64,000 nt of DNA from Bacteroidales bacterium KHT7. GTDB taxonomy: Bacteria; Bacteroidota; Bacteroidia; Bacteroidales; Bacteroidaceae. Where the stretch lies: assembly GCA_900102385.1 (NCBI GenBank), contig FNBQ01000003.1, forward strand, positions 6,787 through 70,786, written 5' to 3'. Every line of letters begins with the position of its first letter. Position 1 is the first letter of the stretch. Position numbers and translations under genes: made by a program. The notes under the pieces are model-generated. The model was given only the letters and a program-made list of their open reading frames with translations, ran no database searches and was not told where the DNA came from. Positions 45,834 to 55,774 of the stretch are shown here, one piece after another.

Positions 45834-46687
45834 TCTATAAAATATTCTTGTTTCTGTTCGTCGAGTATGATGCGCTTGCCGTTTTCGAACAAATCGAGCG
45901 CAACTACCTTTGAAAAAGAGTCAATTTTGATATTCATTTTATCCCTGAGAATCAAGTACAACGGAACGTCTCCGTAGAACGAAGCCCACTGCGAATAACT
46001 GCTCGGAGGCCCGATGATAAGGTCGCATCTGCTAAGAGCGTACAAATCGGTTATTCCGTCGGATTTTTCAATCATGAACATATCATGAGCCCCCTCGGGA
46101 ATGTTGAATTTCTCGTTCGAGCATAGCAGAAAGCGGATTTTTCTGCCATCGTACAACGCTCGAATTTGATCGATGATACGCAGATAACATTCGCCAGAGA
46201 AATAGTATTTTCCGCCAAGATACGACTTGTAATCGCCTCGCCGAATGTGAACTCCGACAGTCATGCCATCGTAATTTTCGAAATATTTTCCGACTTTCGT
46301 CACTATTTCTTCGGCAGGTCTAAGAAGTTTTACTATTTTATTCTTCTGTTCTGCAATGAACGAAACGTCGTTACGATGCTGCCATCCGTCTACAAAAGAG
46401 AGGAGTCTGACCTCTTTTAGATTTCGTAAATCGTCCTTTATTTCAAGATTGAATTTCTCTGAAAAAATAATGAACCGCCATGCAAGAAAAGTCGGTTCTG
46501 CGCTGTCGTTCGAAAGCATGAAACGCAACATTCCACATCGTTTCAGGTGCGGAAAGGCATCTACATACTTTCTACCGGCAAAGAACACATACATTCTTTG
46601 CTGGCGGTGCAATGCGTAGGCAAGTGCCGGCACGAAAGCCCACAGCCGGTTGCACATCTGTGCATAGTGTTTCACGTAGAGTAGCAT
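45830..46687 (-). CDS. GT11-type fucosyltransferase-like protein
   Basis: A 285-residue protein with the GT11 motifs: HIRRGDY (about 147-153), which contacts GDP-fucose, and GPPSSYSQWASFYG near residue 226. The N-terminal Asn-Arg region (QMCNRLWAFVPALAYA) also fits. It probably adds an alpha-1,2-linked fucose, a mark that mimics host glycans, but the donor should be treated as probable. ATG 46687 is chosen over TTG 46693. It overlaps the next gene by 4 nt. Confidence 0.82.
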   Translation of the reverse strand: MLLYVKHYAQMCNRLWAFVPALAYALHRQQRMYVFFAGRKYVDAFPHLKRCGMLRFMLSNDSAEPTFLAWRFIIFSEKFNLEIKDDLRNLKEVRLLSFVDGWQHRNDVSFIAEQKNKIVKLLRPAEEIVTKVGKYFENYDGMTVGVHIRRGDYKSYLGGKYYFSGECYLRIIDQIRALYDGRKIRFLLCSNEKFNIPEGAHDMFMIEKSDGITDLYALSRCDLIIGPPSSYSQWASFYGDVPLYLILRDKMNIKIDSFSKVVALDLFENGKRIILDEQKQEYFIE

Positions 46688-46693
46688 CTGCAA

Positions 46694-47824
46694 CTATCTT
46701 TTATGACAAACCATTTTATAGACTTCGGCTAGTTCCTGAGCCGATTCTTTCCACGAAAAATTATTCAAGGCTTTGTATCCTTTATCTATCAAAGTTTGTT
46801 TCTGTTCGTTCTGCAAAGTTAAGAAAATTCTCAGACATTCCGTCAAAGTGTTTTCTTTTTCGTTGAGAGAAAAATACATCGCCCCATCTTTTGCAATCTC
46901 AGGAAAGCAACTTGCATTGTTCAGCAGAACGGGGCAACCGCATCGCCATGCCTCCAGAATTGGGATTCCGAAACCTTCGTAGAGCGACGGATAGATGAAA
47001 CATTCTGCATTGACATACAATGTTGCCAGTTCGTCGGCCGAAACGAACATCTGATGTACTCTGTCCTCTATTCCGTGTTGTCTGAACAACGTCATTTCAT
47101 CAGCAGAGAAAGGCGTTCCGGTGCAAACAATATTCAGATTCTGACGTTCGCGCATTATAGGCAGCACAGCCTCTACGAAAGGTACAAAATTCTTGTACGT
47201 CCATCTACTTCCGACATACAGAATGTACGGATATCCCATCGGATTACCTTTAAGCGAATACGACGACAAATTCTTCGGCGCACCATGATAAATGACCGTA
47301 ATTTTATCCTCGGGAACGCCGTAAAATTCAATCACATCCTTCTTTGTATTCTCGCTTACAGCCACGATGTGGTCGGCTCTCAGAGCGAGTTTCTTCTTGC
47401 GTCTCATCTCCAAGCCAGAGAGCGGAAACATCTCAGGATATCTCTCCATAGCCATGTCGTGAATTGTGACAACAAGAGGCTTATCGCCCAAATAAGGCAT
47501 GAAATAATCATCGAAGAACGTAGGATGAAATACGTCGAAATCGCCTTTTTTCAGCATATCAAGACAGATTTCTCTATCCATCAGATACTCATTCAGTTTA
47601 TTTTTCTGAATTTTATACCTTAAAGTTCTGTATAGTATCTTGCCCGAAAATGTCTTTTTGTAGAAATGTTCAATCGGCTTCATGTAGACATTTTCGCACA
47701 TCGACGCGCCCACGACAGCCTCAACATCATCTGGAAGACAATGAATCAGTTCTGCGAAACAACGCGATACTCCACCGTGTGTCTGCATCTGAAATGCCTG
47801 AAAGTCAAACAAAGTTCTTATCAT
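46694..47824 (-). CDS. GT4-family glycosyltransferase
   Basis: A 376-residue GT-B enzyme. The N-terminal domain has HGGVSRCFAEL and VVTIHDM. The donor-binding C-terminal domain has YILYVGSRWTYKN, the E(x7)E-type region YPSLYEGFGIPILEAWRCGCPVL and GAMYFSLNE. It transfers a hexose, often mannose or rhamnose. Residues appear intact. It lies 43 bp from the pyruvyltransferase gene. Confidence 0.9.
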   Translation of the reverse strand: MIRTLFDFQAFQMQTHGGVSRCFAELIHCLPDDVEAVVGASMCENVYMKPIEHFYKKTFSGKILYRTLRYKIQKNKLNEYLMDREICLDMLKKGDFDVFHPTFFDDYFMPYLGDKPLVVTIHDMAMERYPEMFPLSGLEMRRKKKLALRADHIVAVSENTKKDVIEFYGVPEDKITVIYHGAPKNLSSYSLKGNPMGYPYILYVGSRWTYKNFVPFVEAVLPIMRERQNLNIVCTGTPFSADEMTLFRQHGIEDRVHQMFVSADELATLYVNAECFIYPSLYEGFGIPILEAWRCGCPVLLNNASCFPEIAKDGAMYFSLNEKENTLTECLRIFLTLQNEQKQTLIDKGYKALNNFSWKESAQELAEVYKMVCHKR

Positions 47825-47867
47825 ATCACCAACCCAAAATTAATTTTCTGTATTTGAATGATGGAAT

Positions 47868-49031
47868 TTATGAATATATAGCATCAAGTAAAAAAGAGGA
47901 CGATTCTGCAACTTTCTCTTTTAAAAGCCGATTGCATTTTGAGTAGTCAATCTCAAAAGAAGCAACATCGTTAAAGGTTCTGCCATCAGAAATGCATTTT
48001 TCCTCGATTTTCAAATCAGATAACAAATTGAGCACACGGGCATTTCCGCCAGAATGTACTCCATTGAGCGGAATGTAAACAAAATTCTTGCGGAACAGAA
48101 TTGAAAAAACTATTCCATGGAAAGATGTCGTTATAACGATTTCGCTGTATCTTATCAACGAGAGCCATTCTGGAATTGACGGATAGACATATTTTGCACC
48201 TTTCAGTATTTCCCGTCCTTCGAAATAGCCGCTCGATGCCGTGGCAATCATATCCCAATGTTTCTCACTGCAATATGCTCGTGCATCGGTCCAACGAATC
48301 TCATCGGGAGATGCGATATTTAGTTGATAGACAAAGGCATATTGGTTTGAATTCATCCTTTTTGCAGTAATATTTTCGAAAGCCTTTGTTCCTAACAATA
48401 AAGTCGGGTCTACAACCTTTGTTGCTTTTGTTCCTACGCTGTTGCAGATGCCGATGCCCTGCGTTTCGCGAACGCTTACGGCATTTAGGCGACTGAGATT
48501 TTCAGCCAGTTTCGACCTGAGGTTTTCGGGATATTCACTCATCGAGAAACTCGCGGCATAAGCAATTCGCTTCGTTTTTTCATCTCCAAAATCAAGGAAA
48601 AAGACAGAATTCTCAGACTTAGAAAGCAACTGTGCCCACACCTGATCGCTTCCAACTATATAGCAATCGGCAATTGGAGGATTTTTCTGCAAATCAACTA
48701 GATTGTTGTATATTTCCGACCTCCTTATATTTTTATTCAGAAAATCCTCGAAATTTCGTTTCTTTTCGTGTTGATATTTCTCAAATTCCTCGTTGGCGAG
48801 TTGTCTTTTCTCTACGCACATTCCAAGCAAGGACACCAACGGATAAATTACATAGACTTTAAGAAGCATTTTCCACAACGGAGTGTACTGCCGTTCTTCC
48901 TTTATGAATCTGTAAGATATAAGATATGGTTCGTGTCCTTTTTCACGCAGATATTGTTGCAGAGCATAACACTGCAACATCTGCCCGTAATTATCTTTCG
49001 ACTGCCATAATGTTAATACGCCGATTTGCAT
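47868..49031 (-). CDS. polysaccharide pyruvyltransferase family protein
   Basis: A 387-residue CsaB/WcaK-type GT-B-like enzyme: IGVLTLWQSKDNYGQMLQCYAL, YIVGSDQVWAQ, VVDPTLLLG, ITTSFHGIVFSILF, which are typical for the family. It moves the enolpyruvyl group of PEP onto a sugar to form a ketal, giving the polymer negative charge. ATG 49031 is chosen; a longer frame to 49073 adds an unrelated leader. Confidence 0.87.
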   Translation of the reverse strand: MQIGVLTLWQSKDNYGQMLQCYALQQYLREKGHEPYLISYRFIKEERQYTPLWKMLLKVYVIYPLVSLLGMCVEKRQLANEEFEKYQHEKKRNFEDFLNKNIRRSEIYNNLVDLQKNPPIADCYIVGSDQVWAQLLSKSENSVFFLDFGDEKTKRIAYAASFSMSEYPENLRSKLAENLSRLNAVSVRETQGIGICNSVGTKATKVVDPTLLLGTKAFENITAKRMNSNQYAFVYQLNIASPDEIRWTDARAYCSEKHWDMIATASSGYFEGREILKGAKYVYPSIPEWLSLIRYSEIVITTSFHGIVFSILFRKNFVYIPLNGVHSGGNARVLNLLSDLKIEEKCISDGRTFNDVASFEIDYSKCNRLLKEKVAESSSFLLDAIYS

Positions 49032-49080
49032 AAAAAAATGGTTTTGAATACAAAATATCCTTTCGCTAATCAAACGAGTT

Positions 49081-50427
49081 TTATTTTCTATAAAATTTTA
49101 ATCCGTTATCATATATTCTCACATAACTGCCGCTTGGCACAGAGTCAACAGAAGTTACATACATGAATTTATAATTTGAGATTCGAGGATTCATCCAATA
49201 TCCAATGAAATATTCGTCGTTCGTAACTTTATAACTATAATGCAAGTCGCTCATCTTTACAGAATCTGTAACTACATAGATTTTGTTTTTCTCGGCAATT
49301 CGTGCAAGATTCTGAAAATATTCAGGATAGTATGTTCTGTTATAAGATGTTGACTCCCCCATCACGACGATATTCTTTACAGATTTATACAGCAACAAGC
49401 ACAAAAAGACATACAAAACATATTTTATTTTTTCATGCTGCAACAAGTTGTTAAACGTCTTGCACATAGATGGTAATGCCAAAATCACAGCTGGTGTAAA
49501 ATAATATCCGTCATTTAATTTTAAGATGAAATACGCTATACTATATGCAACAGACATTAGCAGAAAGGAATCCAATACAGATATTTCCCTATTTTTCAAA
49601 ACCGCATATACTCTATAAACCAAGAATCCGAAAATAGCAATCAAAAATGGCTGATGCTTTGCAGATTCAGCTACATTCTGAATATAAGTCAACTGCACGC
49701 GTCCCTGATTGTAAAACGAATCTGAATGTAAAAATACGATATAATAGTACAATAACATATAAACGACAGCGTTTAGCAGACAGAAATAGCCAAACATCTT
49801 TTCCATGGCATTCGTTTTTCTTCTTCTGAAAAGAAGATTTACTAAAGAAAAGACCAAAAAAATTCCGAATACAGGTTCTTTAGCATACGTTATATACAAA
49901 ACAACGATGCACAATAACATCAGATAAATCAAAGAGGTCTTCTCATGTAATTTATAAAACAGATACATGAAAAGAGCAAGACCCAGCAATACAACTTTTT
50001 CTGAATATATTATTGTTAAATAAACATTATAGGTTTCATATACAAGAAAAGAATAAGCCACAAGCAGCAATACTCCATTTAAATTTGAAGTATATCCTCT
50101 TAACAATTTTACATATGCAATTGAAGTCAATAGAAATATTAACGCAACCAATAAATAGTGCACCAAAGCCGTATACCCGTATGGCAACAATAACGTAAGA
50201 TTTGAATCATAATGACATAATGGGATAAAACGTCCCTTTCCTACATGTTGCGACATTGGTTCTATTATTCCGATGGCAGTACTTCTTATCCATTCAAGTT
50301 CATCACCAATTACCCAGTTTGCATTATGCAGAATGAAAAATACCGCTAACGAGGCAACTGCCGCTATACAGAAATAGCAGAAATTGTCCAAAGATACATT
50401 GCGAATATTTAATTTTTCACCCAACAT
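49081..50427 (-). CDS. multi-pass membrane protein of the polysaccharide locus
   Basis: A 448-residue protein with about eleven membrane helices and a C-terminal soluble part (about 370-448). The early loop WVIGDELEWIRST is acidic. No family is certain: it resembles GT-C glycosyltransferases more than a Wzy polymerase. It is AT-rich. Its start overlaps the 3' end of the Wzt gene by 11 nt, so it is translated together with it. Confidence 0.65.
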   Translation of the reverse strand: MLGEKLNIRNVSLDNFCYFCIAAVASLAVFFILHNANWVIGDELEWIRSTAIGIIEPMSQHVGKGRFIPLCHYDSNLTLLLPYGYTALVHYLLVALIFLLTSIAYVKLLRGYTSNLNGVLLLVAYSFLVYETYNVYLTIIYSEKVVLLGLALFMYLFYKLHEKTSLIYLMLLCIVVLYITYAKEPVFGIFLVFSLVNLLFRRRKTNAMEKMFGYFCLLNAVVYMLLYYYIVFLHSDSFYNQGRVQLTYIQNVAESAKHQPFLIAIFGFLVYRVYAVLKNREISVLDSFLLMSVAYSIAYFILKLNDGYYFTPAVILALPSMCKTFNNLLQHEKIKYVLYVFLCLLLYKSVKNIVVMGESTSYNRTYYPEYFQNLARIAEKNKIYVVTDSVKMSDLHYSYKVTNDEYFIGYWMNPRISNYKFMYVTSVDSVPSGSYVRIYDNGLKFYRK

Positions 50428-51688
50428 TCCACTCAGGTTTTACAACTACAAGACCGTTATTTACACCGTTGTATTTCAGATAGTCTGTTCCGTTGTCGAA
50501 AATTTTGCAGGCGCAGATTTCTCTCACGGCATCGAGAATCTGAACGTTTGGCACATGAAGAACGATGTCGAACGCATAGTCGCCCGGCGCAAATATACAA
50601 CTTGGCAACTTCAGGTCGAACATGTATTCGCCGTCCTTCTCGGAGGCTTCGGATATCAGATACTCGAAAGTACACATTTTTACCCTGTTCTGCGTGTAGA
50701 AACCAACGCCAAGAACGCACTTCGAATCAACAACAAATCCGCTCTGCTTGCCGAGTTTTATCGACAGATGGATGCCTTCGTCAAACTTATACATTCCTAT
50801 CTGCTGATTTTCTGTTCCAAGAAGCGATGCCTCCTTTACAAACAGATTCTTGCTGCTCGACTTTTCGTTGGCAACATATTTTGAATCGCGCGAACCGCCT
50901 TGCAGATAGTACGACACGGTTTCCTGAATTGTCGATGCATACTTTACCGTTCCGTTTTCGAGCAGAATGCCTTTCTGACAGAGGTTTAGCATCGAGTCCA
51001 TATTGTGGCTCACGAACAGAACCGTTCTACCCTCGCCCTTCGACACATCCTGCATCTTGCCGATTGCTTTCTTCTGAAATTCGGCATCACCAACAGCAAG
51101 GACCTCGTCAACAACCAAGATTTCAGGCTCCAGAAAGGCTGCGATGGCAAAGCCAAGACGCACGGTCATACCGCTCGAATAGCGTTTTGTTGGAGTATCA
51201 AGATAGCGAGCAACTCCTGCGAAATCTACGATTTCATCGAGTTTGCGAGTAATCTCGCTCCTCGTCATGCCCATGATAGAGCCGTTCATGTATATGTTCT
51301 CGCGTCCTGTCAGTTCAGGATGAAATCCTGTTCCGACTTCGAGCAGAGAAGCGATTCGTCCTCTTGCCTTTATCGTTCCAACGGTCGGAGTTGTTACTCT
51401 CGAAAGAAGTTTCAGAAGAGTAGATTTTCCGGCTCCGTTTCGGCCGATAATGCCAACTACATCGCCTTTATTTATATCGAACGTAATATTCTGCAAAGCC
51501 CATACATAGTCGGATGTTCCTTTTGTTGAACGGTCGTTCACCTGACCGACTTTCAGGTATGGATCTTCCTTTCCAAGAATCCTCGTCTGCCACCAACGGT
51601 TAAGATCGTGCGACAAAGTTCCCGTTCCCATTACTCCAAGCTGATAAAGTTTTCCTACACCCTCAAATTTGATTGCTACGTTACTCAT
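50417..51688 (-). CDS. wzt: Wzt-type ABC transporter ATPase with C-terminal carbohydrate-binding domain
   Basis: A 423-residue protein. The N-terminal 250 residues form an ABC ATPase: Walker A GRNGAGKST, ABC signature YSSGMTVRLGFAIA, Walker B ILVVDEVLAVGD. The C-terminal about 170 residues form a beta-sandwich like Wzt_C, which in E. coli O9a reads the modified end of the O-antigen. It powers export of the finished polymer. It lies 12 bp after the permease gene. Confidence 0.92.
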   Translation of the reverse strand: MSNVAIKFEGVGKLYQLGVMGTGTLSHDLNRWWQTRILGKEDPYLKVGQVNDRSTKGTSDYVWALQNITFDINKGDVVGIIGRNGAGKSTLLKLLSRVTTPTVGTIKARGRIASLLEVGTGFHPELTGRENIYMNGSIMGMTRSEITRKLDEIVDFAGVARYLDTPTKRYSSGMTVRLGFAIAAFLEPEILVVDEVLAVGDAEFQKKAIGKMQDVSKGEGRTVLFVSHNMDSMLNLCQKGILLENGTVKYASTIQETVSYYLQGGSRDSKYVANEKSSSKNLFVKEASLLGTENQQIGMYKFDEGIHLSIKLGKQSGFVVDSKCVLGVGFYTQNRVKMCTFEYLISEASEKDGEYMFDLKLPSCIFAPGDYAFDIVLHVPNVQILDAVREICACKIFDNGTDYLKYNGVNNGLVVVKPEWNVG

Positions 51689-51700
51689 ATCTGTTCAGAA

Positions 51701-52543
51701 TTAAATGGTATCCATAAAGTTACGCTCGGTCTTGCTGAATAGCACAAGTCCGATGAAGAGTGAGACAACAAGGCATACGGCCGAATACAAAAGCATCATC
51801 CAATCTACAACACCTGCTCCGGTTACGCTGTATCTGAAGAACTCAAAGATTGAACTCAGTGGATTGAGTTGCAACAGCCAGCGGTATTTTTCGGGAGCCG
51901 CGCTGAGCGGATAGATTATCGGAGTGGCATACATAAAGAGTTGAATGCCAAATGTTACGAGCATATTCAAATCGCGATACTTGGTTGTGAGCGATGTCAC
52001 AATAAGCCCCCACGACATGGCAAACAATGCCGTCATGGCAATCAGCAACGGAAAGAGGATTATCGTCCAGTTTACCGACATCTGAACTCCCGTGAATACG
52101 TAATAGAGGTAAACACCAAGCCACAACACAAACTGTATTGCAAATTTCACCAAGTTCGATGTCAAGCCAGAAAGCGGCACAACCAATCGCGGAAAATAGA
52201 CCTTTCCAAACACAGCGGCATTAGTCATGAACACCGTAGAAGATGCCGTGAAGCAAGCGTTGAAATAGTTCCAAAACAGAATTCCACTCATATAGAATAC
52301 AGCCTGCGGAACACCGTCGGTAGAGATTCCAGCCAATCCGCCAAACACCACGATGTACATGATGGTTGTAAACACCGGCTGAATGAAAAACCACAGCGGT
52401 CCTAAGATTGTCTGCTTATAAACCGTTACGATATCGCGCTTGACATACATTCTGTATAGGTCGCGATATCTCCAAATTCCCTTAATGTCAATATCAAACA
52501 GGCTCTTACTCGGAGTAATAACCATGTCCCACTTTTCTTCCAT
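51701..52543 (-). CDS. wzm: Wzm-type ABC transporter permease
   Basis: A 280-residue ABC-2 permease with six membrane segments. It contains RDLYRMYVKRDIVTVYKQT, the amphipathic N-terminal helix that contacts the ATPase, LGPLWFFIQPVFTTIMYIVVF, and ATPIIYPLSAAPEK in the C-terminal part. With Wzt it moves an undecaprenyl-linked polysaccharide across the inner membrane. It lies 6 bp after the Wza-like gene. Confidence 0.92.
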   Translation of the reverse strand: MEEKWDMVITPSKSLFDIDIKGIWRYRDLYRMYVKRDIVTVYKQTILGPLWFFIQPVFTTIMYIVVFGGLAGISTDGVPQAVFYMSGILFWNYFNACFTASSTVFMTNAAVFGKVYFPRLVVPLSGLTSNLVKFAIQFVLWLGVYLYYVFTGVQMSVNWTIILFPLLIAMTALFAMSWGLIVTSLTTKYRDLNMLVTFGIQLFMYATPIIYPLSAAPEKYRWLLQLNPLSSIFEFFRYSVTGAGVVDWMMLLYSAVCLVVSLFIGLVLFSKTERNFMDTI

Positions 52544-52549
52544 AATATT

Positions 52550-53356
52550 TTATTTAACCAAGGCAATAACTGCAACTATTGTCGAAACAACTCCCAAGCC
52601 TGTACCAACCAAACTCCACCACTTTGCAAAAGGGCTGTTGTCTATCAGCACCGTAGAACTTGGCTCGACATAAATAATGTCATTTTGCTGAACATAATAG
52701 CAAGGAGAGTTGAAAAGTTTGGCATCCGTTATGTCAAAACGATACATTATACGCTCGCCATTCACTTCTCTGTAAAGTCTGATGTTCTGTCTGTGTGCTC
52801 CAACCGTAACATCGCCTCCGCACTGTCCAAGAACATCGAGGATTGACGTACGCTCCGATGAAAGGCTGATTACTCCGCCGTTTATTGCTCCGAGCACAGT
52901 TATGTGAGCGTCCTGAAAATCGACCTTCACCGTCGCATCGTTAATATATCCTTTGTCCTTTATCAGTTGTTCGAGTTTACGGGCACATTCTTCTCTTGTC
53001 ATTCCAAGTACACTTATTTTGCCAAGAAGCGGAACGATGATATCACCTTCAGGCGAAACAGTAAATCCGCCTTGTCCTTCGGCCAAACCACCTTGCACAC
53101 CCGATGTGGTTCCACCCAATGTAATCTCGTTTGTAAAAGGTTCGAGCAACTCTTTGTCCTGACAATGAACCTTTATCGTCAAACGGTCGGCAGCCTTTAT
53201 GCGCAACTGATAATCCTGCATAATCTTCTGTGGACTGGCAAAAATCGAGTCTGAACCTTGCAGCAATATCACTTTCTTGGGAGAAACACATGATGTCAGG
53301 CTACAGATAAATGCAGCAACAATAATACTTACAAGAATATTAAAATGTCTATTCAT
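52550..53356 (-). CDS. Wza-like polysaccharide export lipoprotein
   Basis: A 268-residue protein with a lipobox (SLTSC, Cys about residue 23). It carries a poly-export domain (LRIKAADRLTIKVHC, VSPEGDIIVPLLGKISVLGMT), then SLBB (VLGAINGGVISLSSERTSILDVLGQCGG). A C-terminal helix (WWSLVGTGLGVVSTIVAVIALV) could span the membrane. It is the first gene of the operon and acts as the outer-membrane or periplasmic conduit. No Wzc-type kinase is seen, in keeping with ABC-dependent export. Confidence 0.9.
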   Translation of the reverse strand: MNRHFNILVSIIVAAFICSLTSCVSPKKVILLQGSDSIFASPQKIMQDYQLRIKAADRLTIKVHCQDKELLEPFTNEITLGGTTSGVQGGLAEGQGGFTVSPEGDIIVPLLGKISVLGMTREECARKLEQLIKDKGYINDATVKVDFQDAHITVLGAINGGVISLSSERTSILDVLGQCGGDVTVGAHRQNIRLYREVNGERIMYRFDITDAKLFNSPCYYVQQNDIIYVEPSSTVLIDNSPFAKWWSLVGTGLGVVSTIVAVIALVK

Positions 53357-53384
53357 CTATATAAATTCATTCTAAAGTATTTTG

Positions 53385-53415
53385 CAAAGATATGTTAATT
53401 TTACAAAACCACAAA
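53385..53415 (-). promoter_or_regulatory. promoter of the polysaccharide operon
   Basis: On the minus strand TTTG (complement of 53412-53415) and TATCTTTG (complement of 53385-53392) are 19 bp apart. It is the only good promoter found upstream of this 17-kb operon. Confidence 0.8.
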
Positions 53416-53479
53416 ATTCAGACTATTCAAATCAGCGCAATCTTTTTGTTTCGGGTTTTCTTTAATAAATTTATTTGTA

Positions 53480-53487
53480 TATTTTTG
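53480..53487 (+). promoter_or_regulatory. -7 box of the GH35 gene
   Basis: TATTTTTG, 64 bp before the start. No -33 match at the usual distance. Confidence 0.5.
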
Positions 53488-53551
53488 CAGAACTTTTGAT
53501 AACAAAAGCAACACTAAAAGACAATTATTTCCAACAAACAGTAATCAAAAT

Positions 53552-55627
53552 ATGAAAAGACTAATAATATCGGTAATGTCATTTTTCTGTGCTACAGCAC
53601 TTTTTGCCCAAAGCACATTCGAGTTTGGCACGAACGCGAATCCCGACGGAGTGAAGATTGAGGTCGACTCGCACGGACTTATCGTTGGCGGAAAGCACAT
53701 TCTGCCCGTGATGGGCGAGATTCATTACTGCCGAGTACCGCAGAACGAATGGCGACGCGAGATTAGAAAGATGCGCGCCGGAGGAATAAACATCGTGGCA
53801 ACATACGTCTTCTGGATTCATCACGAGGAGGAAGAAGGCATCTGGAACTGGAGCGGAAACCGCGATTTGCGCCGTTTCATCCAGACCTGCAAGGAAGAGA
53901 ACATGCCCGTGGTTCTGCGCATCGGCCCATTCTGCCACGGCGAGGTTTATCAGGGCGGATTTCCGAAATGGCTGGTTGAGAAGTCACAAGGAAACAAAGA
54001 ATACAAACTACGCTCCGAAGGCAAAGGCTTCATTGAGGAGACACACAAACTTTACAGCAACATCTTTGCGCAGGTTAGCGGTCTGATGTGGAAATACGGC
54101 GGACCAATCATCGGAGTCCAGATTGAGAATGAATGTCGCGGTCCGTGGTCGTATTACATGAAACTGAAGGACATGGCGGTGAAAATCGGCTTCGACGTGC
54201 CGTTCATGACCCGAACAGGCTGGCCGAAACTCAACGGAAAGGAAGAGTTCGGAAAACTTCTGCCGCTTTATGGCGACTATGCCGACGGATTCTGGGACAG
54301 AAAACTCACAGACATGCCGGGCGAATACCCTAAAGCCTTCATAATGAAGGACACACGACTGAGCGGAGCGATTGCGACCGAGACATTCGGTACTAATCAG
54401 GATACAAAAATGGAGGCCTCGTCGCTAAAATATCCGTACCTGACATGTGAATTGGGCGGCGGAATGATGCCGTCATACCATCGCCGAATAAACATCAGCG
54501 GAAACGAGGCTTTTCCGCTTGCCATCTGCAAACTCGGCTCGGGCTCTAACCTTCCGGGATACTATATGTATCACGGCGGAACGAATCCGTACAATCCAAA
54601 GCACACGATGGCCGAATGTCAGGCGTCTGCCGTTACAAACTACAATGACATGCCGCACATGTCGTACGACTTTCAGGCTCCGCTTGGCGAAATGGGACAG
54701 CCAAACTGGAACGCATTTCATCAGACAAGATGGCTTCACCAGTTTCTTGCCGACTGGGGCGACGAACTGAGCCAGATGGACGTAGATTCGCTATCGAAGC
54801 ACTACGCACGCCGCGGCTGCTTCGAGTTCAGAAATACATACGTCAGAATAAAGAACGAACAGGGCGTTGCAAGCGTCACGCCAAAAGAGATGATGTGGAA
54901 CGGACAGAGCATCTCGTCATCGACCGTGCAGCCGTTTGCCAAGACCGAAAGCACGCTCTACTTCATCGGCGTAAAGGGCGCAAAGAAATCTTTTCTGACT
55001 ATCGGAAAGAAAAAATACACTCTGAAAGCCGACAAACCGATTATCATAGGCGGAAAGGAATTCGTGGCTCTTTCAGAAGAGAAAGCGAAATCGGCCTTCG
55101 TCATCGACGGAAAGATGCACTACGCCAAGAACGGCGGAATCCTTTACAAAACGCAGGACGGCATTGTTGAGGAATGTTGGAAGAGCATCGGTACTATCGA
55201 AGCAAGCAAACAGAAAGAGCACGACGGATTGCGCGAGGTGAAACTCGGCACGCAGAAGGTGGCCGAACAGCCTTACGAGGCGGATTTCGGCAAGGCTGCC
55301 GTGTGGAGCATCGACTGCAACAGTCTGAAAGACGCCGAAAACAAAAACGACCTCTTCCTGAAGATTTCGTACAAGGGCGACTGCGCACGCATCTATGCCG
55401 ACGGACAACTTGTAGAAGACAACTTCTGGAACGGCAAGCCGATGTATGTCCGTGTATCCGACATAGCCGGAAAGCGAATAGAACTGAAGATTCTTCCGCT
55501 TGGCAAGAACTACCCAGTCTACTTGCAAGAGGCTCAGAAAAAAGAACTTGAGACGGCAACAGACGGTCTTCTGCTTTCGCTCGACGGCATCGAACTGATT
55601 GAGCGTTCAACCGCCCTGCTGAAATAA
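53552..55627 (+). CDS. GH35-family beta-galactosidase
   Basis: A 691-residue secreted enzyme with a signal peptide (ATALFAQ). The GH35 barrel (about 35-400) includes VMGEIHYCRVPQNEWRREI and FWIHHEEEEG. The acid/base Glu lies in GVQIENEC (about E194) and the nucleophile Glu in YLTCELGGG (about E300). The rest is beta-rich (about 400-691). It would release terminal beta-galactose from plant-type polymers such as pectic galactan. The adjacent GH28 gene supports that role. No SusC/SusD pair lies nearby. Confidence 0.9.
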   Translation: MKRLIISVMSFFCATALFAQSTFEFGTNANPDGVKIEVDSHGLIVGGKHILPVMGEIHYCRVPQNEWRREIRKMRAGGINIVATYVFWIHHEEEEGIWNWSGNRDLRRFIQTCKEENMPVVLRIGPFCHGEVYQGGFPKWLVEKSQGNKEYKLRSEGKGFIEETHKLYSNIFAQVSGLMWKYGGPIIGVQIENECRGPWSYYMKLKDMAVKIGFDVPFMTRTGWPKLNGKEEFGKLLPLYGDYADGFWDRKLTDMPGEYPKAFIMKDTRLSGAIATETFGTNQDTKMEASSLKYPYLTCELGGGMMPSYHRRINISGNEAFPLAICKLGSGSNLPGYYMYHGGTNPYNPKHTMAECQASAVTNYNDMPHMSYDFQAPLGEMGQPNWNAFHQTRWLHQFLADWGDELSQMDVDSLSKHYARRGCFEFRNTYVRIKNEQGVASVTPKEMMWNGQSISSSTVQPFAKTESTLYFIGVKGAKKSFLTIGKKKYTLKADKPIIIGGKEFVALSEEKAKSAFVIDGKMHYAKNGGILYKTQDGIVEECWKSIGTIEASKQKEHDGLREVKLGTQKVAEQPYEADFGKAAVWSIDCNSLKDAENKNDLFLKISYKGDCARIYADGQLVEDNFWNGKPMYVRVSDIAGKRIELKILPLGKNYPVYLQEAQKKELETATDGLLLSLDGIELIERSTALLK

Positions 55628-55630
55628 CAT

Positions 55631-55689
55631 AAAAACCCGGACGAATCCCGAAGGCATCCCGAACTTAGGCTTCGTCCGAGTTTATTTTA
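55631..55689 (+). terminator. GH35 terminator
   Basis: AAACCCGGACGAA (55633-55645) pairs with TTCGTCCGAGTTT (55671-55683) with one mismatch, followed by a T-rich tract. Confidence 0.75.
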
Positions 55690-55732
55690 AGTCGTCGGCA
55701 ACGATAATTAAAAAAATATCACTAACTTTGCC

Positions 55733-55740
55733 CTCAATAC
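55733..55740 (+). promoter_or_regulatory. -7 box of the GH28 gene
   Basis: TAACTTTG, 34 bp before ATG 55775. The enzyme gene is therefore probably transcribed separately from the GH35 gene. Confidence 0.6.
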
Positions 55741-55774
55741 TAATTTTATATTAAAACAAATATTCTTAAAAAAC

